NCBI GenBank assembly: GCA_026874595.1
Contig: CM049320.1
Location: 17,000,988 to 17,064,987, forward strand
DNA length: 64,000 nt
DNA from: Sipunculus nudus
Lineage: Eukaryota > Annelida > Sipuncula > Golfingiida > Sipunculidae
Direction: 5' to 3'
Program-made: the position numbers and the translations under genes
Notes under the pieces: generated by a model
The model's input: the letters and a program-made list of their open reading frames with translations, nothing else
Database searches by the model: none
Told to the model about the DNA's origin: nothing
Shown: positions 44,143-64,000 of the stretch, one piece after another
How the letters are laid out: every line of letters begins with the position of its first letter
How positions within the stretch are numbered: the first letter of the stretch is position 1

Positions 44143-46340
44143 GATGGGAGACAAATGATATACCTTCAGTCAAATACCTAAGTGCGTCGTGTATAAATTT
44201 AGGCTCACTGCACATAGGGATGGAAAATTAAATCGTTTATGCAATGCCTTGTTTTCTTGCAACATTCTTTTATCTCCGTGAAAATTTTGGTAAGATTGGG
44301 GTGCAATTGAGCATGCGCTGGACACGCAGATTGTAATAAAAATGCGAAGCAAACAGCATTCGCTACAGAAAGAAATCCCCAGAACTTCGTATGGCAAGCT
44401 GGGACGACGGGCCTCTCAAATGATCTACAGCTGATCAATGACTGTAGTCAAGGAGGGTACAGTCCGTAATCTCCTTGCTATAATGTACGACAGCTGACAT
44501 TAATGTTTAACTTCCTCGTTTAGATGCTGACAGTGCTGTTCTTCAAGGGACCAGGCTTGGAGATGAAGGGGGAGAAGAGCTACACTTCCTTCTGGAAGGG
44601 CCCAAAGGCCAGAGACTGCAGGAGTGTTTCTTCGTTTAAGGTTATAAAGGCACTGTGAGAGCCAGTACGCTGATCGTGGACTCTCTAATGTCAGAGGGAC
44701 GAAATGGAGCAACAAACGTGCTCAAACATTTGAAAAAAAAGTTCCTCTGACAGATCCTAGAAAGCAGGTGGACAAATGGATGAACACTAACTGGAACTCT
44801 ATTCCGCACAGTGTAAGAGGCAGCCATCAACACACTAAGCAAACTGCATTGCGTTTGTGCCTTGTTAACGGAAGGACACAGGCTCTTTCTATATAAATAA
44901 GAGGACTTAAAGGTGGATACGCGCGCGAGAAACCCGCTGAAAAAATCATTTACGCGCGGAAAATTCGCACCTGTGTAAATCATGTGTCCCTTTTCCATGC
45001 ACACGGAAACGCGCGCGGGTAAGTCTTCTTGTGGAGGTCGAGGATGTTAATGACGTAAGCTTGTAGGTGCCCCAGCAGTAATCATGGCAACAGGACATAT
45101 ACTTAATTGCTGCTCTCTTGTCCAAACTAAAGATTATATATATACATATGTATATATACAATTATCGAAATTTTTAAATACATGCATGAATACAGGGAAC
45201 TGTACATAACAGATACATGTTCAGGATGTTGCCGGAAACGCTTTCGGACGGGGGATTCCGCTCTATGACGCTCTTTTCAGGCGCGCACATGGAAAAGCTC
45301 TATTAAGCGCGTCTTTTTTTCATTCTGCTGATCTGATAAATATTAGTTATAGCCTATGCAGTGAATTGTTATGCATCACGTTAGATTAAAAGAGGCGTGA
45401 CTGTGTTATTCACGTCATCGCGAGGTGGAACCGAGTTCACAATAACTGACAAATGATAAAATAAAACTTTATGATTTGCATAACATTTTTCTTGGTTATG
45501 CTTAATTTTCCCACATGCCCCGCCTCAAGGTCGTAGGTCATATCTGTCAGCTGTTTTGTAACAAAATCACACATAATCGAGCCCCAACTAGGTCAGGCGC
45601 TCGCACATTATCAGATAAAAAAACGTTCGGTACAGCATTGAAAATATTGTGAAAAAAACACAGGTTTTGGTGTCCGAATGACTTTCATCGGTGAGCTAAG
45701 AACGTGTTTCCAGGGCAGCCAGCGGGATGGATAAACCTACTAATGAGAACAAACCGCGTGTATTCCTTATTTCACAAATATGCATGCAAGCTACTTGCAC
45801 AACAGGTGCTGTAATTAATGCAAATTGAATCACAGTATTTTTATAAAAGGACCTTTTATCAAACAGTCTTGTCAACCATACAAAGTCACTCTTATCCTAC
45901 TTAACGTTTGCTGGCGCAGTATGTTGTATTATAAAGGCGATGTACAAGCAATATGCTAAATATAATTAACCTGGTCACGTGGTCATCACGTACTTGGGGC
46001 TAAACTTGTCGATTTCAACCGCGAGAACAGGGAGATGGTGTAATCTGTATCTGCCGCTTAAGAAATGTTATCAACAGCTGAACTGCACTGGTTTACATGA
46101 AAGTTCATTGTTCGGTGACGGGTGTAATGATTTGCTATCAGATGTAAAAGCTCACTGTTTAGTAGATTCCTGATCTTTGACACCTTTATCAGAATCAACG
46201 CTTTAATAATGGGACATAAATCGAGGAAGCTTTTTAAGACGAAAGGACCATATAATTTACCAAACTTAAGTTATACAAAATATATAATAAGTTAAATTAC
46301 ACATGCTGAACTAAAATATTTATCATTTATCCATCATTTT

Positions 46341-47801
46341 CAGGCTTGGGCCAGTGAACTCGGTGCTCATGTACTCGAGTACACATTTACAAGTACTCAT
46401 ATGTACTCAGTAATCGTACTGTTTTTTGTACTCGTCCGTGTACTAGAGTCCACCAAAATACTATGTACTCATTAAAATCCCCATGGCTATTTATATTACA
46501 TTGTTATTATTACAGTGTAATAAAAGCCGTTTAAATACAAATTAAGTAATGGACTGTGAGGGAAGCAATGCAGGCGACTGCCTGCTTCTTCTCTGTATGT
46601 ATGTGTTTCTGGTGTCATTATCATTGAAAGCCATTTTTCAAATGAAGAGCGCCCTGGTGAGAGGGAAAAAAAAGAGGGTGAGCAGGACTTCTTTCACACA
46701 AACACACACACACATATTTATATTACAACTGGGATTTTGGCTGGACCAAACTATGATCGAGATCTTGTCTGGACCTATTCCAGATCGGGATTCAGTCCGG
46801 CCTAAATCCCGATTTTTAATAAATAACAAAGAAAATGACTTCCTGTCTAATCAGATGAAGGTTTTAACTACTCACACCCCTGATCCACCATATCTGTATC
46901 TGCTTGCTAACTTCATGTCCACAATATTTTTAATTATAAAATCAATGTAATTTTTTATATTTATTAAATGTTTTTGTTTATTTTAGATACAGAACTTGAT
47001 TGTTTTAATTCAAATATAAAAAATGCATGTAGGTAATACAAGCCAGAAAAAAGATTTATTCAAAAAGATTAACATATAACATACTTTTTACAATGGTTGT
47101 GTCACAAAAATCATTAGTATTGTTTTATTTCGTATCACGTATAAGTCCAACAGTTATTCACTTGTTCAACAAACTATTGAATTGATGTTTGGGATGGCAT
47201 AAATGAAATTTTGTCAGTGGCGATATAAACTTATGTTTCTAAGCAGGCTTAATTTTTGTCTTAATTTAATCAGAAGTATGTGATGAAGTCATTACTAAGT
47301 TTTGTGTCAACTCAGACCGAATCAGCCCAAATCCCGATCGGGGTTTTGGCCAGACTGAAACTTGATTGGAACTGGGACAGCACCCAGATCGGGATCTGGG
47401 CCTTGACATATATATAAATTTAAGTTTCCAGAATATAAATCAGGAAATTGCAAAAAAAAGTAAAGTTATTGCTATTGTTCATAGTTACTGGATGGGAAAC
47501 AAGTGGTTATATCACGAGAGTTTCCAAATTATTCATGAGTTTGAAGTAATACTGCTTATCAAGTATTTATTTCAAAACTTACCATGGACATCTTCATGAT
47601 TTATGCACCATGGTGTTACCTCAAGAGAATTTTATATAAAATGTTTTAAAATATATTTTAAATGATAACATGTTGACCGTGTTGTATTTCTAAACATGTT
47701 TACTTGTACTCGAGTACATTTAAAAATATTTGTACTTGAATAAATTTAAAATTTGTGTACTCGTACTCGAGTACATTACAAAGTTCTTGGCCCGAAGCCT
47801 G
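46341..47801. mobile_element. hAT-like non-autonomous element, 1.46 kb
   Basis: Ends CAGGCTTGGGCCAGTGAAC and the complement of CAGGCTTCGGGCCAAGAAC, both followed by GTACTCGAGTACA motifs, so the inverted ends span about 60 bp. The interior has paired CCCGATCGGG-type words (about 46780-46815 and 47325-47400). CAG-type ends fit hAT, but the flanking octamers do not match convincingly. The 133-codon frame inside is not a transposase. Confidence 0.65.
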
Positions 47802-48539
47802 ATCTATCTATATACTACTTAACTTTTCCTGTTTGTTTGTCCAGGAAAACACGCATGACAGTGGGCCAGTTTTGCTATCAGCGTCATCAGTCAGCTGCCC
47901 TAACTTAAAGAATGCACACCAGTTTGGCCCTTCCTCTTTCACACAACAGCATCACACCACAGATCTGTCACACAACACCATACCGTCTGGCTGACCTTCG
48001 GCTGGGCCCATTACAACGAAGACACAATTGGTTCCGTATTGAGCACCAGACATCGCTACCTTACGGCCCTGTTGACACACTACGCGGTAATATAGCCTTC
48101 CTCTGCAACTAGATTCAACGAATCCCCATTTTCTAGGTTTCTTTTAAAAGGGATATTTGTATTTGACATGGACTTGCACTCGGTTTCAAAGTGACTGTGA
48201 CTCAAGGAGGAGGACTTAGATTCGAACCTAAAAGATTCTGACTTGGTTGGTCTTGACTCGGACTTGCACTCACATGTTGTAGACTCGACTACGTCATCCA
48301 CACAAATCATAGCTGCGAGCCATGTTCAAGCTTCCTGCGAGACAAATTCTAATGGGATTTATCAGTGGATCTCGACAGAGGTGACCCTATGTTTTCGAAT
48401 TACGGGCAGAGACACAAAGCTTTAGTACCTGCTAAGTTCAGAGGTCTGACAATTAGGACACAATATCAAATGTTATTATATAATATAACAGGCTGATAGT
48501 TTGTCGTAAAATTTCATTGGAAAACCAGTATCAGGTCAT

Positions 48540-48700
48540 TATGACACATGGTCATGTGCCATGCACTCCCCCCCCCCCCCCCCCAATTAAATCATTGGAT
48601 GGCTGGTGGTTAAGACTTGGCACAGATATTATCCTGGTGAATGTAAACCATATCCTGCAAAGGTGGCGCCACCTTCGTGTCGGTTGAAAACACTGGAAGA
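48540..48700. repeat. Fragment with poly-C run and a GGTGGCGCCACC palindrome
   Basis: Poly-C at 48567-48584 and the palindrome AGGTGGCGCCACCT at 48661-48674. No element ends are visible around it, so it is probably a core fragment of a Helentron-like repeat. Confidence 0.5.
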
Positions 48701-49210
48701 GGCCAGATTAACTTTCTGAAGGCGTCTCGGTACTTTATATGAAGTCTCTAGCCCATTCTTTAACAAAATGTAATTCAGTAAATATTAACTTTAAATATAC
48801 AGGGCAACTTCTAACACAAAAAAAAACCCATCTTAAATTAAGACCTACCTATGAATTAAAAATAAGGACAGTTTAAAACGTGCACATTCTGTTCTTGCAC
48901 GTTGACCAGAGGAAACATTTTGAACACGAAATACAACATATACAGGAAATAACATTGAACAATGACCACCTCAAAATAATGAGTTTTTCACTGTCCCCAT
49001 TCTTTTTTAATCTTTCTAGAAAACCTTGCATAGACCACCTCGAAATTGTGACCTCTTTATTAAGGTTCCGTTGATGGTCGTAATTCTCGGTTAAAGTGTT
49101 TTATCGTACTTTGTAATGGGTGCGGGTTGTAACGACGCATGATCTCGTGATACAATACAATTAACCTCACCATACACTGTACGTGACCTTAATGACATAT
49201 CCATTTAATG

Positions 49211-50118
49211 AACTAGAATACGGGTAGTCGACAAACGACTACGTTTATCCGCCAAAATCAGAGTAAGACGGGCGAAGTGAGGCATGGATTGAGTGGCAAG
49301 GGGAAACAGACTTAGATGTGTAACATATTTGCATGGATGTCTGCCACGTAAACATTATTGTAGGTGGCGCCACCTGTTATTTGAACGAGATCTATCAAAA
49401 TGTAAACACATGCAAAATTTCAGGTGGATAAGTCAAACCACTGCCGAGATATGAGTGAATTTAATCAAAGGCAGACGAACAGATGGTCGATGTGTGAAAA
49501 TGGCTGCAGGTGGCGCCAAAAGTTTCGTGTATGATAAAGAGCTATCCGAGATCTAAACACCTGCAAAATTTCTGAGAGATATGTCAAACCAGTCCAGACA
49601 TATTAGCATGGCTGTCAGCAGCGTGAACGTGAATGTAGGTGGCGTCACCTGTCATAAAACCAAGGAAAGCTATCCAGGATGTTTACCCATGCCGAATGTT
49701 TACCCAGATAAATTAGTCAAACCACGGCAGAGATATGAGTGATTTAACCCAAGGCAGACGAACAGAAGGACGCAGTTCAAAAATGATTGCAGGTGGCGCC
49801 ACCATTTTTGTGTATGTTATAAAGCTATCCAAGGGCTACATTTGTGCAATTTTTTTTTCCTGATTGGTCAAAAGAAACGAAGATGTGGGTTAATAAGTCA
49901 AAACAGACGCACAGATGGACGCACAGGAGAGAGGAATGGTCAGAGGTCAATTCCAAATGGTTTGGCACTAGTTCACATGTGACCCGATAACTGGGTTAAA
50001 TTTCGAAAAAAACAGTCGAGTAGTAGAAGAGGAGTTCTCCGGAAAAGATTACGGTGGTGGCGGCGGAACCTGGTCAAAAACATATTACCGCAAAACATTG
50101 TTTTGGCGAATACAATAA
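49211..50118 (+). mobile_element. Helentron/pearl-like element, family 1, copy C
   Basis: It starts AACTAGAATACGGGTAGTCG and is homologous to copy A through the whole left end and core. Subterminal TTATCCGCCAAAA (49245-49257) pairs with TTTTGGCGAATAC (50101-50113), which lies in a 3' hairpin before AATAATC. Palindromes at 49362-49375 and 49791-49803, with degraded ones at 49509 and 49637. Shorter core than copy A. Confidence 0.75.
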
Positions 50119-51053
50119 TCATGAGTATACCTGTTCCGTGCAGCCAATCAGGTCGCCAATATTACTGTAAATCGTCAGTTACCTGACAATACTAAAATTT
50201 GCATAATTTTGGAGACACCTCCCAAATAGAACAAGTGTAGTCTGTACCAGTACCAATGTCAGCATGTTTTCGGGATTTTTTTATATATATAAAAAGGAGA
50301 CCGTATGAAAAGTCCAGGCCAAGGGTTGCAGGAGCCATTCCTCCAACTACTGAGTGAAAATGTCTAACCAGCATGGCATATAATTTGTACGAGACAAATA
50401 ATCCATAATATTGCAAGACAGTTCACAATGACTGCTATACATGTATATTCATCGGTACAGCGATTCCAGTTGATGACGTAAGTCAATGCGACGTCTACGT
50501 CATTAGCTTTTTTGACGTCATTATTGTCTTGTAAACAGCTCTCGCACTGACGACTGTGTAGGCGCGTTTTAGGGGCTCATAATAAGTAGGTCAAAAGGGC
50601 AGGGCATGAGGGCTCTGGTGGCGAGTTAAATTGCAATTCTGGGACCAAAATTGGTTATACAATACATATTAAGTATAGAAAGGTGTAACCCTTCCTAAAA
50701 ATTCAGCCAAAAAGCCCCTCATAACATTTATTTCCAACAGCAGATGTAAAATAATTTTGAAAATTAGTCCTTTTCATGAGTTCAGATAACTGCTATTTCA
50801 TCTCACCCACCTTGTATGGGGCCCCAATAGTTATAAAATATAGGATATTATATACATCAGATAAAAATTCCTAACGTGTTGGTGGAGGAGCACCAGATGA
50901 CGCTTTTAAAACTTTGTCACACAGTATCATTTCATTGGTTTATTAGTATAGTCACAGCCCCTTGTCTAAAGTTGTGGGACACCACAATCTGGCATCACTT
51001 TACACATGACAAATAAGAAATCAATTGACAAACACCCAAACAAGCTGAAGAGC

Positions 51054-51059
51054 TTTATT
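51054..51059 (-). terminator. GABARAP: Candidate GABARAP poly(A) signal
   Basis: AATAAA on the minus strand about 800 nt past the stop, giving a 3' UTR of ordinary length. A second hexamer at 51235-51240 could give a shorter form. Confidence 0.45.
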
Positions 51060-51860
51060 TATTATATATTTGGTTACCCTTACAATCATACAATAAACAT
51101 ACACCCATATAAGTAAATTATGAGAGATTACTTCTTTAAAGCAAACGTAATTGATTTACGCTACAAAACATTTAATTTTCAGTGATGTCTGGATTACTTC
51201 TAAACCTTCAAATAAATAATGTGTTTGGCAAACGTTTATTGTTTCTCCTAATTATAAAATTTGTACTAGCTTTACTGTGAATGAATTCAGTCCTACTGAT
51301 TAAAGCAAAGAAATGAACAAAATATAGATATACACAAATATTAACAAATATGATGACTATGTACAAAGGAATCCCCTAATCTCCATGTGCAAAATACATT
51401 AAAATTAACACACAGTACATACGAAATGTCAAGTAGTTACTCAACTCAGCTGATCACATATCCCCATGGTAGAATACCCTACTCACAGAGTACTTGATAG
51501 AAACAAGCGGGCTTGGGCAATATGGAAACTTGATTCTCTATAAATATTTTGCTAAATGCTGGGCTAAGATGGCCAGTGAATATACTTGATAGTCAAACAA
51601 ATGACTTTTGCATATTGGGGGTAATATTTAATGAAAAGAAGTCACAGAACTTAAACAAACAGAAGCCTTTTTAGCATACTAGTTTGTGTTTGCACACTCA
51701 GTGAAGGTGAAATTGTTGCAGGAATTTGCACCATTCCATGTAAATAGTTTGTGTGTAATCTGGTTGCTGATAAATATGTTGTTATTAATGAAATACGGTT
51801 ATGAATGTCTGTACAAGACCGCCAGTCACAGATTGTTATATACATGGTAGGGGGCACTGC

Positions 51861-63911
<12,051 letters not shown>

Positions 63912-64000
63912 TCAGGTTCTTGTCAGTCACAAGGCTATGGCGAAGTTTATGTTTTGATCTATTTACTCATACATATATATGCGCTGAAGAAAATAGTTCC

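Larger units (their letters stand above)
42837..51053. other. Intergenic region between the EGF-repeat gene and GABARAP
   Basis: It contains the upstream region of the EGF-repeat gene, the second MITE copy (43801-44142), GC-rich sequence with GCGCGC words (44915-45310), a hAT-like element (46341-47801), a palindrome-bearing fragment with a poly-C run (48540-48700) and a Helentron-like element (49211-50118). No conserved coding sequence seen. Confidence 0.55.

Noticed and set aside
44642-45004. 120-codon minus-strand frame
   Set aside because: No recognisable domain or partner exons; probably repeat-derived sequence.
46549-46950. 133-codon frame inside the hAT-like element
   Set aside because: No transposase motifs; it includes the repeated CCCGATC words of the element and ends in low-complexity sequence.
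47912-48112. 66-codon frame with a reverse-transcriptase-like feel
   Set aside because: No catalytic motif could be found and there is no LINE context; similarity not supportable.

Overview
The window looks like a piece of an animal nuclear genome: AT-rich, with long introns, GT-AG splice sites, almost no long open reading frames, and very heavy repeat content. The three recognisable genes are metazoan. The dominant repeats (short elements with subterminal inverted repeats, a terminal hairpin and a tandem-repeat core) have the architecture of the 'pearl'/Helentron-associated elements known from bivalve molluscs. I therefore infer a mollusc, most likely a bivalve; no sequence search was possible.

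Three protein-coding genes could be rebuilt exon by exon, all on the minus strand. (1) NECAP, an AP-2/clathrin accessory protein, has seven coding exons between 27677 and 9180 (289 aa). (2) A short single-pass membrane protein with five and a half laminin-type EGF repeats, of the MEGF10/SREC kind, has four coding exons between 42836 and 32827 (342 aa). (3) GABARAP (the Atg8 family) has three coding exons between 63881 and 51861 (117 aa). Reading frames and intron phases match at every junction. The genes have related cellular themes (endocytic coat, scavenger-type surface receptor, autophagy conjugation), but nothing in the sequence shows that they are co-regulated.

Layout. 1-1960: a minisatellite of about 69 bp units with a roughly 482 bp higher-order period, running off the left edge. 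1961-9179: intergenic, with TA microsatellites, MITE-like elements and a 79 bp tandem duplication. 9180-27677: NECAP. Its intron 2 holds a splice-site-derived minisatellite, a Helentron-like element and a TA-flanked DNA transposon carrying an HTH ORF. Its intron 1 holds a 4.3 kb hAT-like element that contains a 2.6 kb Helentron-like element and a 3 x 147 bp array. 27678-32496: intergenic. 32497-42836: the EGF-repeat gene, with a decayed CR1/L2-type LINE in intron 2 and one MITE family at both gene ends. 42837-51053: intergenic, with a hAT-like element and a Helentron-like element. 51054-64000: GABARAP, with intron 2 filled by nested Helentron-like elements.

The most unusual signal is a perfect 12 bp palindrome, GGTGGCGCCACC, found at least thirteen times across repeat families whose other sequence looks unrelated. 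Five elements of three families also share the 5' tag AACTAGA, a 5' hairpin, subterminal inverted repeats and a 3' hairpin. They look like one modular transposition system with exchangeable ends.
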